Assembly: GCA_027854065.1 (NCBI GenBank)
Contig: JAQGEF010000026.1
Coordinates: 1 to 52,226 of the forward strand
Source of the DNA: Polluticaenibacter yanchengensis
GTDB lineage: Bacteria; Bacteroidota; Bacteroidia; Chitinophagales; Chitinophagaceae
DNA length: 52,226 bases
Direction of reading: 5' to 3'
Under the pieces are notes generated by a model. The model was not told the DNA's origin and made no database searches. It saw only the letters and a list, made by a program, of their open reading frames with translations. The stretch's first letter is position 1; the number at the start of each line of letters is the position of its first letter. Shown here piece by piece: positions 9,414-18,568 of the stretch. A program made the position numbers and the translations under genes.

Positions 9414-10218
9414 AATATTTTAAATACTCTTTTACGGCCTTGTTGAACTGACCAGGGTTTTCGATCATTCCCATATGGCCACATTTTTGTAATAAATAAA
9501 CAAAACTTTTTACGCCTAATGTTGTTTGGGTAAAAACATCTGCTACGGGTATGGCTTTATCTTCTTCTCCAATAATGAATAATATTGGAACGCCTGATTT
9601 CTCAATTGTTTCAAATTGCATTCGCCTGTTGAGCATGGCATTTATATTGGCTACCAGTATGTTTTCATTTATATACCCGACTGCTTCATAAAATTCATTA
9701 ACGATACCTGGTGCTTTTTTATTAATTTCTGAGCCAAATAAATTTGCGATAGTGGATTTTATAAATGTTCGTGATTCGTTTCTTTCTAAAAAGTCTATCG
9801 TTTTTAACCTTGCTTCTTTTTTTTCTTCATTGTCCACATTGGCTGTGGAGTGCAATAATCCTAATCCTTTTATTAACCCGGCATTGATATATAACATTTC
9901 TAAAGCGATATACCCTCCCATACTATGACCAAGTACAGTGACATCATTTAAACCTGACGACCGGATGACTGCAATCATTGCTTTTGCCACTTCGTGAATG
10001 CTTCCTGCAACGAATATATCCTGTTCTCCTACTTTACAATCTTTGTTATAACCCGGCATATCCGGAACAATTACGAGGTAATTGTCTTTTAGTTCGGTTA
10101 TCAACTGTTCCCATACAAAACTTTTTTCGGAAAACCCATGAATGAGCATTACCGGTTTTCCTGCTCCGTAAGTTTTATAACTAATTGTTGTATCCTTATA
10201 TATTACAAATTGTTCCAC
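9406..10218 (-). CDS. Alpha/beta hydrolase
   Basis: A 270-residue cytoplasmic hydrolase of the alpha/beta fold. The oxyanion motif HGFSEKSFVW (residues 27-36) and the triad S99 (GHSMGG), D220 (GEEDKAIP) and H248 (CGHMGM) are all present, so it should be active as an esterase or related enzyme. No signal peptide is seen. It lies 7 bases downstream of lnt and overlaps the next gene by 8 bases, so it belongs to the lnt/PKD operon. The link between a soluble hydrolase and surface proteins is unexplained. Substrate cannot be predicted. Confidence 0.85.
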   Translation of the reverse strand: MEQFVIYKDTTISYKTYGAGKPVMLIHGFSEKSFVWEQLITELKDNYLVIVPDMPGYNKDCKVGEQDIFVAGSIHEVAKAMIAVIRSSGLNDVTVLGHSMGGYIALEMLYINAGLIKGLGLLHSTANVDNEEKKEARLKTIDFLERNESRTFIKSTIANLFGSEINKKAPGIVNEFYEAVGYINENILVANINAMLNRRMQFETIEKSGVPILFIIGEEDKAIPVADVFTQTTLGVKSFVYLLQKCGHMGMIENPGQFNKAVKEYLKYFD

Positions 10219-10225
10219 TAATCCG

Positions 10226-11788
10226 TTATTTTTTTAAGAAGTATTTACAGGTGAACAGGTAAATAAATATAAAAATGCCTAATACAAATGCAATTTTGCC
10301 AATCCAATCTCCAAATTTAGTATAAATTGTTGATTCTTCGTTTAATTGAACAGTATGCCTGATAACTGCCTGTTGATTCCAGCCCCTGGACTCTAATATA
10401 TTGCCTAAAGGGTCAATGACGGCGCTGATGCCGGTATTGGCACTTCTTACTAACCATTTCCTGGATTCAATGGCTCTTAACCGACTGTAGGATAAATGTT
10501 GTTTATAGCCTGGTGTATCTCCCCACCATCCATCGTTGGTAATAACGGCTATCAGGTTTGCGCCTTTGTTTATGAATGAACCGACATATTCGCCATAAAT
10601 GCTTTCGTAACAAATAACCGGGGCGACATTGAACCCTTTGCGGGATTTAAAAACCAGTGGCTCTTCACTTCTGCCAAGGGTACCGGAAGTTCCTCCGAAA
10701 TCACTAAATACATCGCTTAAAAATCCTAACCAGGATGGCAGTGACTCTACGCCCGGCACGAGTTTGTTTTTATGATAAAACTCTGAAGGGGAATTGGCTT
10801 CTATTTTCATAGCGGTATTGAAGACTTCATAGTCCATGCCGTGATCACTCCTGACACTGAATCCTTTCTTTTCACCTTTCCATATTTTCGCACTGTTAAT
10901 GCCGGTTACGATCATCAGGCCGGGGTGTTTACGGGCGAATTCAAATATTGGCTGATAATACATATTGGAAGATATCTCATCTTCCAAAAGATTTGCCGGT
11001 ATCGCGGTTTCGGGCCATATGACGAGTGCGGTATTTTCATCCAGGTTGCTTTCTGTTAAACGGAGTAATTCATCGATCAGCTCTGCTTCGGATTTCCGAA
11101 ACTTTTCAGTATATGGATCTTCGTTTGGTTGTACTATAATGACATTTTCTTTTTTGGTAACTTTTGTCAATTCTTTATTGGTCTGCAATAATACAAGTGA
11201 TGCTAAAGCGGGTATGATGAGTATGCCTGATAGCAGGTAAACCTTTTTTTTATTGAATTTGTTATTCTGAAGCAGTTGATAGATCAAATAATTTACTACT
11301 AAAATCCACAGGGTGCCGCCAAGTACACCGGTGTATTCGTACCACTGGATTAAAAACGTTGTATTACTAAATACATTGCCGAGATTTAACCAGCTCCAGC
11401 TGAGTTCCCAGTCTAAATGGAGGTATTCAAAGGCGAGCCAATAAAAGATGATACTGTAATCGGCTAAATTGGTTTTGGAAAGTGATTTAGTAATTCTATA
11501 GATTATCCACGGTAAACACATTAATGCGGCATTGCATAATATAGCGCCTATGGCTCCTTCGATGGAGGCATTTTTTATCCACCAGGTGACGAGGACGTTC
11601 CAGACTAAAAAATTTGTATATAAAACGAGGGAGTAAGCCCAGACGTTTTTGAACTTTTGTTCTGCAAAAAGTAATGGTACAAATGCAACAAATGCGAGCA
11701 CAGAAAAATTAACAACGGGCCAGCTTAAAAAGAATAAGAGCCCTGTTGCAAAAAATAATAAAAGGCGATTGTTTAAAATAGACTTCAC
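10226..11788 (-). CDS. lnt: Apolipoprotein N-acyltransferase
   Basis: Transfers a third acyl chain to the N-terminal cysteine of lipoproteins in the inner membrane. The 520 residues comprise N-terminal transmembrane segments (about residues 8-205), a periplasmic nitrilase-type domain and one C-terminal transmembrane helix. The catalytic triad is visible: E260 (WPETAIPA), K340 (YHKNKLVPG) and C393 (PVICYESIYGE). Length agrees with the E. coli enzyme. It heads a minus-strand operon with the hydrolase and the two CHU_C proteins. Confidence 0.93.
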   Translation of the reverse strand: MKSILNNRLLLFFATGLLFFLSWPVVNFSVLAFVAFVPLLFAEQKFKNVWAYSLVLYTNFLVWNVLVTWWIKNASIEGAIGAILCNAALMCLPWIIYRITKSLSKTNLADYSIIFYWLAFEYLHLDWELSWSWLNLGNVFSNTTFLIQWYEYTGVLGGTLWILVVNYLIYQLLQNNKFNKKKVYLLSGILIIPALASLVLLQTNKELTKVTKKENVIIVQPNEDPYTEKFRKSEAELIDELLRLTESNLDENTALVIWPETAIPANLLEDEISSNMYYQPIFEFARKHPGLMIVTGINSAKIWKGEKKGFSVRSDHGMDYEVFNTAMKIEANSPSEFYHKNKLVPGVESLPSWLGFLSDVFSDFGGTSGTLGRSEEPLVFKSRKGFNVAPVICYESIYGEYVGSFINKGANLIAVITNDGWWGDTPGYKQHLSYSRLRAIESRKWLVRSANTGISAVIDPLGNILESRGWNQQAVIRHTVQLNEESTIYTKFGDWIGKIAFVLGIFIFIYLFTCKYFLKK

Positions 11789-11903
11789 AATATGTAATTA
11801 TAAACCGGGACTTGAAAATATCTATTGAAGATTATAACAAACCTTAACAAAAATAACAACTAGAGTTTTTAATCTCTGATTAAATTCTTATAAATAACTG
11901 TAA

Positions 11904-13088
11904 TTAACGTTTTTTAAGTGATTCATCATTAACAATGTTATTACCGGTATAAAAACCTGTACTAAAACAAGCTTGTAATAAATAGCCTCCTGTTGGTGCT
12001 TCCCAATCGAGCATTTCGCCTATGCAGTGGACATTTGAAAACTTTTTCAGGCTGAGGTCCGGATTTAGTTCGTGCCACTCCACGCCACCGGCTGTGGAAA
12101 TGACTTCTTCTAAAGGCCTGAAGGCTTCAATCTTAACCGGGTAGTTTTTAATGATGCTTCCTAATAAACCCGGATTTATAAAGGTGGATTTATCCAGTAA
12201 CTTTAATAGTGTAATGGCTGCCGGGGATAATTTTAATTGCCTGAGTGCTTCTGATATGTTTTTAGCTTTTTTTAGTGCGCTTAAAATATTCTCAACGGAC
12301 TGTTGTGGTTTCAGATCTAAATGAAGGAAACCTGGTATTCCTTGTTTCCTGATAAACCGGTTTAAATAATAGATGGGTGCTCCTTCTATACCGTAAGTGG
12401 TTAAAACGACGTCTCCTTGTTTGGCATATTCACCAAATTTTGCGGTTACATTTTTCAATATAGTGCCATTGAGCTGTTCGGGCAACCCGGATACGTTAAA
12501 CCCGGAGTTTGCGGGTTCGAGGTCTGTCACCGCAATGTTTTTCTTTTTGAACAAGTCTATCCATTTTGCATCTGCGCCTGTTTGCGGCCATGATGCGCCA
12601 CCCAGTCCTAAGATGAGTTTATGGTATTTTACCGGTATAGATTTGCTTTCTGTATTTTCGAAATGCACTTCTTCATTGGTAAAATCGGTCATTCGATGGC
12701 TATAAAATATCTGAACGCCTGATTGTTCTAATGTATCTAATATTTTTTGCAGGACCTGGATTGGCTTGATTCCTTTTTCGGGGAAAACTTTGCCTGAACT
12801 GCCTTCAAAGGTTGGGATGCCAATTTCACTGAGCCAATCTGTGAGAAATGTATTGGGATATTGTTCTACGATACTGCCTATAAACGGATTGCTATACCGT
12901 GTTATGAATAATGATATATTTTCCGCATGGGTAAGGTTAAAGCCTCCATGCCCGGCTACTAAAAATTTACGGGCACCGGCTTTCTTTTGTTCATAAATAT
13001 TTACTTTGAATCCGTGTTTTGCTAAAGCATAGGCAGCGGCGAGATTTGCAGGGCCTAAACCGACCAAAACTATTGGTAATATAGCCAT
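11904..13088 (-). CDS. HI0933/TIGR03862-type NAD(P)/FAD flavoprotein
   Basis: A 394-residue flavoprotein with an N-terminal dinucleotide-binding motif (VGLGPANLAAAYALAKHG, residues 10-27), the family segment GHGGFNLTHAE, and a C-terminal FAD-binding end (GEMLDWEAPTGGYLLQACFSTG). This layout marks the HI0933 family, in databases often called aminoacetone oxidase family. The enzymatic reaction is not established for most members. It is transcribed alone; its upstream neighbour is divergent. Confidence 0.85.
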   Translation of the reverse strand: MAILPIVLVGLGPANLAAAYALAKHGFKVNIYEQKKAGARKFLVAGHGGFNLTHAENISLFITRYSNPFIGSIVEQYPNTFLTDWLSEIGIPTFEGSSGKVFPEKGIKPIQVLQKILDTLEQSGVQIFYSHRMTDFTNEEVHFENTESKSIPVKYHKLILGLGGASWPQTGADAKWIDLFKKKNIAVTDLEPANSGFNVSGLPEQLNGTILKNVTAKFGEYAKQGDVVLTTYGIEGAPIYYLNRFIRKQGIPGFLHLDLKPQQSVENILSALKKAKNISEALRQLKLSPAAITLLKLLDKSTFINPGLLGSIIKNYPVKIEAFRPLEEVISTAGGVEWHELNPDLSLKKFSNVHCIGEMLDWEAPTGGYLLQACFSTGFYTGNNIVNDESLKKR

Positions 13089-13290
13089 TCAGCAAAAATA
13101 AGTGTTACGGGTATGGCTCTTCTATTTTATTTGCGTAATGCTCCTGTAAAATGATATTGAACTTTTTCAATTTCTACTACAATTATTACAGTATAATGTG
13201 TTAGCCGGCTATTGCGAAGGCGTTTCTGACAATAAAAATATGGGGTTATAAAAAGACTATTGAGACAATTTTATTATTATTGTTCCCAAT

Positions 13291-13665
13291 ATGAACCTGT
13301 TTACATTCCGTCCCCGTTATTTCCTGGCTTTTTTGGTTTTGCTTATTATTGAGATCATCATCGGCGTTTATATACATGATCGTTTTATTAGACCTTTTGT
13401 TGGTGATATATTAGTTGTTGTGTTGATTTTCTGCTTTTTATATAGTTTTATTAAATGGCGGGTAAAGCTTTTGCTGTTGGGTATCTTTATTTTTTCTGTG
13501 CTGGCGGAGGTTCTGCAATATTTTAAAATTGCTGATGTTTTGGGTATTGACAATAAGATACTGCGTGTTATGATCGGCACTGCTTTTTCCTGGTGGGATA
13601 TTGTTTGTTATGCTGTGGGTATTGCGGTTTTATGGATGCTGTATGAAAGAAGGGTAATAAGTTAA
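13291..13665 (+). CDS. DUF2809 small membrane protein
   Basis: A 124-residue protein with four hydrophobic segments and the DUF2809 pattern (RPFVGDILVVVLIF near residues 34-47 and WWDIVCYAVGIAVLW near 100-114). No function is assigned to this family. It is divergent from the flavoprotein and lies 69 bases before the AsmA-like gene on the same strand, so the two may be co-transcribed. Confidence 0.75.
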   Translation: MNLFTFRPRYFLAFLVLLIIEIIIGVYIHDRFIRPFVGDILVVVLIFCFLYSFIKWRVKLLLLGIFIFSVLAEVLQYFKIADVLGIDNKILRVMIGTAFSWWDIVCYAVGIAVLWMLYERRVIS

Positions 13666-13734
13666 ATATGGTTAAATGACGAATGGAGTCATTGGGAGTT
13701 GTAACTTCGCAGCATATAAGCGCCACTAAAAGCA

Positions 13735-16700
13735 ATGAGTTCCAATACAATAAAAGGTATTAAAAAGGTTTTAGTTAAAACCCTGAAGTATTCAGGCATC
13801 ACTATTGTTGCAATTATTGCATTGCTGTTTATTTTGCCGGCCCTTTTTCCTAAAACGGTGAGTGAACAAATTAAAAGATGGGCTAATGAAAGTATCACTT
13901 CTGAATTAAATTTCAGCAAGGCGCGTTTAACTTTTTTCAGCCATTTTCCGACACTTACTTTGAGTTTGAAAGATGTGAGCCTTACGGGAAGTGCTCCTTT
14001 TGCAAATGATACTTTGTTAGCTGCTGAAGAGGTTGCCCTGGGTATTGATCTGAGCAGTATTTTTAAGGAGCAGATTAAAATAGACCGGATATATGTTACG
14101 GACGGTAATATTAAAGTACTGGTAAATGAGGCGGGCCAACCTAACTATAATATTTATAAATCTACGGGTGATACGAGTGCTGTGAATGACAGCAGCAGTG
14201 CTTCTTTGAAACTGGCGCGGATTGAAATCAGTAAAACTGCCCTGATTTATAAAGATGCGTCTATTCCATTTGAATTGAGTGTGAAGGAGCTGGATTATAT
14301 TGGTAAAGGTGACCTGAGTGCTGCTGTTTTTGACCTGGCGAGTAATATTACGATGACGGGTACTACGCTGGCGTATGATAATGAGCCTTACCTGCAGGAT
14401 AAGGACCTGAAAGCGAAACTTCTTACGGAGATAAATACGCATTCGCTGGCGTTGCATTTTAATAAAAATGATCTTTTCATTAATAAACTGCCGCTTGCTT
14501 TTGTGGGTAAGTTCGAGTTTTTGAAAAACGGCTATTTTCTTGATTTCAGTTTAAAGACGCCTGTTACTGATTTTGGTAATTTATTTACTGCACTGCCACC
14601 AAAACTGGTGAAATGGGTGGAGAAGCGCAGCGTTAGGGGGAATCTTACGATGGGTGCGTCTTTAAAGGGTGCGTATGTGTCGGAAGATGGCCTTGCGCCT
14701 ACGCTGGCTTTTGATATGACTGTGAAAGACGGCAGCCTTGAAAGCAGGAATTCGAGTGCTAAAGCGAAAAATTTCCTGTTCGATTTTCATGTTAAGCTTC
14801 CTAGTTTGAATACTGATAGCCTGACTGTGGATATGGACACGCTTAGCCTGGCTGTGGCGGATAAATATATCCGTGGTGGTTTACATATTGTGGGATTGAA
14901 TGAGCCTTCTGTTAAAGGGCAATTACAGGGTTTACTGGACCTGGAAAAACTGAACGGTTTGTTTACTGATAAAGAGGTACTGGCTTTGAAAGGTATTTAT
15001 GAATTTAAGTTTCGTGCTGATGGCCAATACAGGAGGGGCCAAAACCCGGATTCTTTCCGGCCTGATACTGTTATTACTTCGTTTCCTGTTTTCAGTTATC
15101 AATCTTCTCTTAGAAACGGATATTTTAAATACGGCAGCTTGCCGGTAGCTGCGGAACAAATCTCATTTAATGTGAATGCCGGCTGCAGTGATGGTCTGTA
15201 TAATAATATTTATGCGAAAATCGAGGATATCAACGCGGTGGCATTGAGTAATTATATAAAGGGCCATGTGCACATCAACGGTTTGAAGAACTTACCGGTG
15301 GAAGCGGCTTTAAGCAGTAAAATTAACCTGGCTGATATTGCTAAAATAGTTCCGTTGGAGGATTATTCGGTGAACGGCTTGCTGGACTTGGATATTACCT
15401 GTAAAGGGAACTACAACCAGTCAAAAGGTCAATTTCCTGTGACCAGGGCTTTTTTTAAAGTGAATAACGGGTCTATTAAGACGCCGCACTACCCTGCTCC
15501 GTTAAAAGATATTGTGGTGGATGCTGAGGTTGTAAGTACTAATGGTACGACGAGGGATGTTTCAATTAAGATAAAACCAGTATCGTTTAGTTTTGAAGGT
15601 GAACCGTTTTTGCTGAAAACGGATTTAAGAAACCTGGACAATATTCATTATGAGATTGCGAGTAAGGGTACTTTAAATCTTACTAATATTTACAAAGCAT
15701 TTGCTGTAACGGGCTATGATGTTAAGGGGAGGATTAAGGCGGATTTTGACCTGAGGGGTAACCAGGCTGATGCTACTGCGGGCAAAATAAACAGATTACA
15801 TAATTCCGGTACTTTGGTGCTTGATAGTATATCTGTTATGACTGAGATGTACCCGAAACCTATCTTTATTAATAAGGGTCAGTTGCATTTTAAAAATGAT
15901 CTGCTGGTGGCTGATAAGCTGGTTGTAAAATATGGTAAAACGGAAGCGCTGTTAACGGGTTATTTCAAGAATATGATTGCTTATGGTTTACAGGACAATG
16001 CGACGCTTTGGGGCAATTTAAACCTTAAGAGTAAGCTGGTGGATGTGGCTGAGTGGACGGCGTTTTCGGAGCCGGGCTCTAATGCTGGTACTACGGGTAA
16101 TTCCGGCAGTTCGGGGGTGATTATGCTGCCAAAAACTATGAATTTTACTTTTAATGCGAATGTGGCTGTTGTTGATTACGATGGTATATTATTGAAAAAC
16201 GCGCAGTCTGAAGTGCTATTGCAGAACGGGGAACTTCTGCTTAAGAATACGAAATTCCGATTAATAGATGCTCCTATTTCTATGAATGCTTCTTATAAAA
16301 GTCAAAACCCTTTAAAAGCGAGTTTTACCTACCAGGTGCAGGCGGATTCTTTTGCTATTGAAAAGGCGTATAAGGAAATTGCTTTATTCCGTGAAATGGC
16401 GACATCGGCTAAAGGTATTAAGGGTATTGTGGGTTTAAATTATAGTTTAGCGGGTCATTTAGATGAAAATATGTCTCCTATTTATGCTTCACTGAAGGGT
16501 GGCGGAGAACTGACTCTGAAAGATATTAAAATTAAGGGTTTTAAGCTTTTAAACGCTGTTGGTAAGGCGACTAACCGTGACTCTTTAGGGAGTAAGGCGG
16601 ATAGGGTTAAAGGTGTGACGATTAAAACGAGCCTGGCCAATAATATTCTTACGATTGAGCGTACTAAGTTAAAGATAGCGGGGTTCCGGCCTAGATTTGA

Positions 16701-16911
16701 AGGGCAGGTGAGCCTTGATGGCAGATTAAACTTAAAGGGCAGGTTAGGTTTGCCTCCATTCGGCATTTTCGGGATTCCTTTTAATGTAACGGGTAACAGT
16801 GAGAACCCTAAGGTAAAATTAAAACGTGGTAAAGCTAATGATGAATTGAAACCTGATGATTATGATGATGACGTTGTGTTACCGGCACCCGATAGCACTA
16901 AAGTGATTTAA
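13735..16911 (+). CDS. AsmA-like envelope protein
   Basis: A 1058-residue protein with one N-terminal membrane helix (about residues 19-40) followed by a long, repetitive beta-rich periplasmic region. The N-terminus (SELNFSKARLTFFSHFPTLT, LKDVSLTGSAPF) is typical of AsmA, and the C-terminal part (about 800-1030; GLNYSLAGHLDENM, GQVSLDGRLNLKGRLGLPP) is the AsmA_2 region. AsmA-like proteins are thought to form lipid-transfer grooves between the membranes, and this size fits the bridge-like large members. It is preceded by the DUF2809 gene. It ends in an acidic tail (DDYDDD). Confidence 0.85.
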   Translation: MSSNTIKGIKKVLVKTLKYSGITIVAIIALLFILPALFPKTVSEQIKRWANESITSELNFSKARLTFFSHFPTLTLSLKDVSLTGSAPFANDTLLAAEEVALGIDLSSIFKEQIKIDRIYVTDGNIKVLVNEAGQPNYNIYKSTGDTSAVNDSSSASLKLARIEISKTALIYKDASIPFELSVKELDYIGKGDLSAAVFDLASNITMTGTTLAYDNEPYLQDKDLKAKLLTEINTHSLALHFNKNDLFINKLPLAFVGKFEFLKNGYFLDFSLKTPVTDFGNLFTALPPKLVKWVEKRSVRGNLTMGASLKGAYVSEDGLAPTLAFDMTVKDGSLESRNSSAKAKNFLFDFHVKLPSLNTDSLTVDMDTLSLAVADKYIRGGLHIVGLNEPSVKGQLQGLLDLEKLNGLFTDKEVLALKGIYEFKFRADGQYRRGQNPDSFRPDTVITSFPVFSYQSSLRNGYFKYGSLPVAAEQISFNVNAGCSDGLYNNIYAKIEDINAVALSNYIKGHVHINGLKNLPVEAALSSKINLADIAKIVPLEDYSVNGLLDLDITCKGNYNQSKGQFPVTRAFFKVNNGSIKTPHYPAPLKDIVVDAEVVSTNGTTRDVSIKIKPVSFSFEGEPFLLKTDLRNLDNIHYEIASKGTLNLTNIYKAFAVTGYDVKGRIKADFDLRGNQADATAGKINRLHNSGTLVLDSISVMTEMYPKPIFINKGQLHFKNDLLVADKLVVKYGKTEALLTGYFKNMIAYGLQDNATLWGNLNLKSKLVDVAEWTAFSEPGSNAGTTGNSGSSGVIMLPKTMNFTFNANVAVVDYDGILLKNAQSEVLLQNGELLLKNTKFRLIDAPISMNASYKSQNPLKASFTYQVQADSFAIEKAYKEIALFREMATSAKGIKGIVGLNYSLAGHLDENMSPIYASLKGGGELTLKDIKIKGFKLLNAVGKATNRDSLGSKADRVKGVTIKTSLANNILTIERTKLKIAGFRPRFEGQVSLDGRLNLKGRLGLPPFGIFGIPFNVTGNSENPKVKLKRGKANDELKPDDYDDDVVLPAPDSTKVI

Positions 16912-17178
16912 TATTTTTGGGGGCCACTCTGGCATTTGTGCTATTAAATTTCTCTGAACAATACATTTTATTATAAAACCAAAATATCAATCTTCGGTTT
17001 CCGACTTATCGTTATTAAAATGCAGTCAGTAGAGGAACCGCTGTATTTATTGCTATTCATAAAACAAAAAAATACCATTCTTAAACTGATGTAAAACAAA
17101 AAATTAAGTAGTTATACGCTTTTTTCCCTTTAATATTCATTATACCTTTACACGATTCAAAAACACTTTTACAAGCGA

Positions 17179-17997
17179 ATGCGATTCAATATTCTATTAC
17201 ACACCAATTTTTCGGACAGGAGAATTCCTATTAATTATCAGTATCCATTGAGTAGTGCGATATACAGGATCATTTCTAAGGGAGACGGTGAATATGCTAA
17301 ATTCCTGCATGAAACGGGGTATGGAAAAAAGGGTTTTAAGCTTTTTACGTTCTCACAGATCAACTGTCCATTTAAGATATCGGGTGACAGGATGGAGTTA
17401 TTAACTAATGAATTATTATTCCAGGTGTCATTTCATTTACCTGAGGCGATGGAAACTTTTATAAAGGGATTATTCCTGAGTGAAAAGGTGGATATTGCTG
17501 ATAGCAGATCTAAGGTGAGCTTTACTGTAAAATCTATTGAGCGTTTACCAAACCTTTTAGGTGATAGTAATGAGGGTGAAATGATTAATATTTCTACGAG
17601 GCCAACCTCTCCTATTGTGGCTGGTGTTCAAAATGAAAAGGGGTACTACGATTTCCTGTCACCGGATAATCGCCTTTTTACTGAAAGCCTGATACATAAC
17701 TGGCGTAGTAAAATCAGTACCTGTTATGATGATGCTACTGCAGAATCGGCACTATTGATGATGGAAGTGTTTTCAATGAAGAATCCTTTTAAATCGAGGT
17801 TAATTACGATAAAGTCCGGAAAGCCTGAAGAGACTAAAATACGTGGTTGGTTAAATTTAGGGTTAAAAATAACGGGTGAAAGGCGTTTTGTTGAATTATT
17901 ATTAAATGCGGGGACGGGTGTTTACAGTTCACAGGGAATGGGATTTTTAGAATCGTTCAGTTGTGATATTTTACCCAGTACGGTGACCAGAACCTGA
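17179..17997 (+). CDS. cas6: CRISPR-associated endoribonuclease Cas6 (orphan)
   Basis: A 272-residue RAMP-fold protein. The N-terminal segment YQYPLSSAIYRIISKGDGEY (residues 20-39) and FLHETGYG with H44 match the Cas6 ferredoxin-like domain. The C-terminal glycine-rich signature is NAGTGVYSSQGMGF (about 243-256). Cas6 cleaves CRISPR precursor RNA in the repeat hairpin. No other cas gene and no repeat-spacer array occurs in this window, so it either serves arrays elsewhere in the genome or has another RNA target. It stands 267 bases after the AsmA gene, probably with its own promoter, and 178 bases before the 21-bp repeat array. Confidence 0.85.
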   Translation: MRFNILLHTNFSDRRIPINYQYPLSSAIYRIISKGDGEYAKFLHETGYGKKGFKLFTFSQINCPFKISGDRMELLTNELLFQVSFHLPEAMETFIKGLFLSEKVDIADSRSKVSFTVKSIERLPNLLGDSNEGEMINISTRPTSPIVAGVQNEKGYYDFLSPDNRLFTESLIHNWRSKISTCYDDATAESALLMMEVFSMKNPFKSRLITIKSGKPEETKIRGWLNLGLKITGERRFVELLLNAGTGVYSSQGMGFLESFSCDILPSTVTRT

Positions 17998-18174
17998 GTA
18001 GTATGATTCTATATGCTAGTGATTCGAAAATATTCGTTTCAAGTATTATTGATTGGAAATTAATTAATGCCGGTTTTATGCCGGAATAGCAAAATATGCT
18101 GTATTCTTGCATTAGAATTGTCAAAAAAACTGACACATTTTTTTCTAATTAACCTCAAAAGGTGTCAAGTTATT

Positions 18175-18513
18175 TTAGGAAGGGGTTGCGAGTTCCATAA
18201 AGCCGGTCGCTAATTCCATAAAGCGGGTTGCTAGTTCCATAAAGCGGGTTGCTAGTTCCATAAAGCGGGTCGCTAATTCCATAAAGCGGGTCGCGAGTTC
18301 CATAAAGCGGGTCGCGAGTTCCATAAAGCGGGTTGCGAGTTCCATAAAGCGGGTTGCGAGTTCCATAAAGCGGGTCGCGAGTTCCATAAAGCGGGTTGCT
18401 AGTTCCATAAAGCGGGTCACTAATTCCATAAAGCGGGTTGCTAGTTCCATAAAGCGGGTCACTAATTCCATAAAGCGGGTTGCGAGTTCCATAAAGCGGG
18501 TCGCGAGTTCCAT
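18175..18513 (-). CDS. Possible MELATRF heptad-repeat protein encoded by the 21-bp array
   Basis: A 112-residue frame consisting almost wholly of the heptad MELATRF and ending MELATPS. Of the four variable positions in the DNA unit, three are silent in this frame (Leu as CTC, CTA or TTA; Ala as GCA or GCG) and one gives A to V. In the competing frame (GTRNPLY) three of the four change the residue. That is what one expects if this frame is translated and selected. Placing F and L at heptad positions a and d would allow a coiled coil. The first ATG lies inside the array and the frame opens only 24 bases earlier. I know no family for it and no function is proposed. A competing 132-residue frame starts at 18568. 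Confidence 0.35.
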   Translation of the reverse strand: MELATRFMELATRFMELVTRFMELATRFMELVTRFMELATRFMELATRFMELATRFMELATRFMELATRFMELATRFMELATRFMELATRFMELATRFMELATGFMELATPS

Positions 18514-18530
18514 AAAACGGATCGCTAACT
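18182..18530. repeat. Tandem array of a 21-bp unit, 16 complete copies plus a partial
   Basis: The plus-strand unit is GGGT(T/C)(G/A)C(T/G)A(G/A) followed by TTCCATAAAGC. Units directly abut without spacers, so this is not a CRISPR. Five unit variants occur, differing at four positions, with a degenerate copy at the right end (GGATCGCTAAC). Variants recur in a mixed order, which suggests duplication or gene conversion within the array. Confidence 0.95.
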
Positions 18531-18568
18531 TTAACGATTATTCTAATGAGGGTTTTGGATTTTAACAA

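Noticed and set aside
18182..18530. CRISPR array call for the 21-bp repeats next to cas6
   Set aside because: Units abut directly and have no unique spacers. The variable bases fall at fixed positions inside a unit, so this is a plain tandem repeat.
18170..18568. 132-residue frame reading GTRNPLY repeats on the minus strand
   Set aside because: It overlaps the MELATRF frame; unit variation is mostly non-synonymous in this frame, so it is less likely to be the translated one, although its ATG is better placed.
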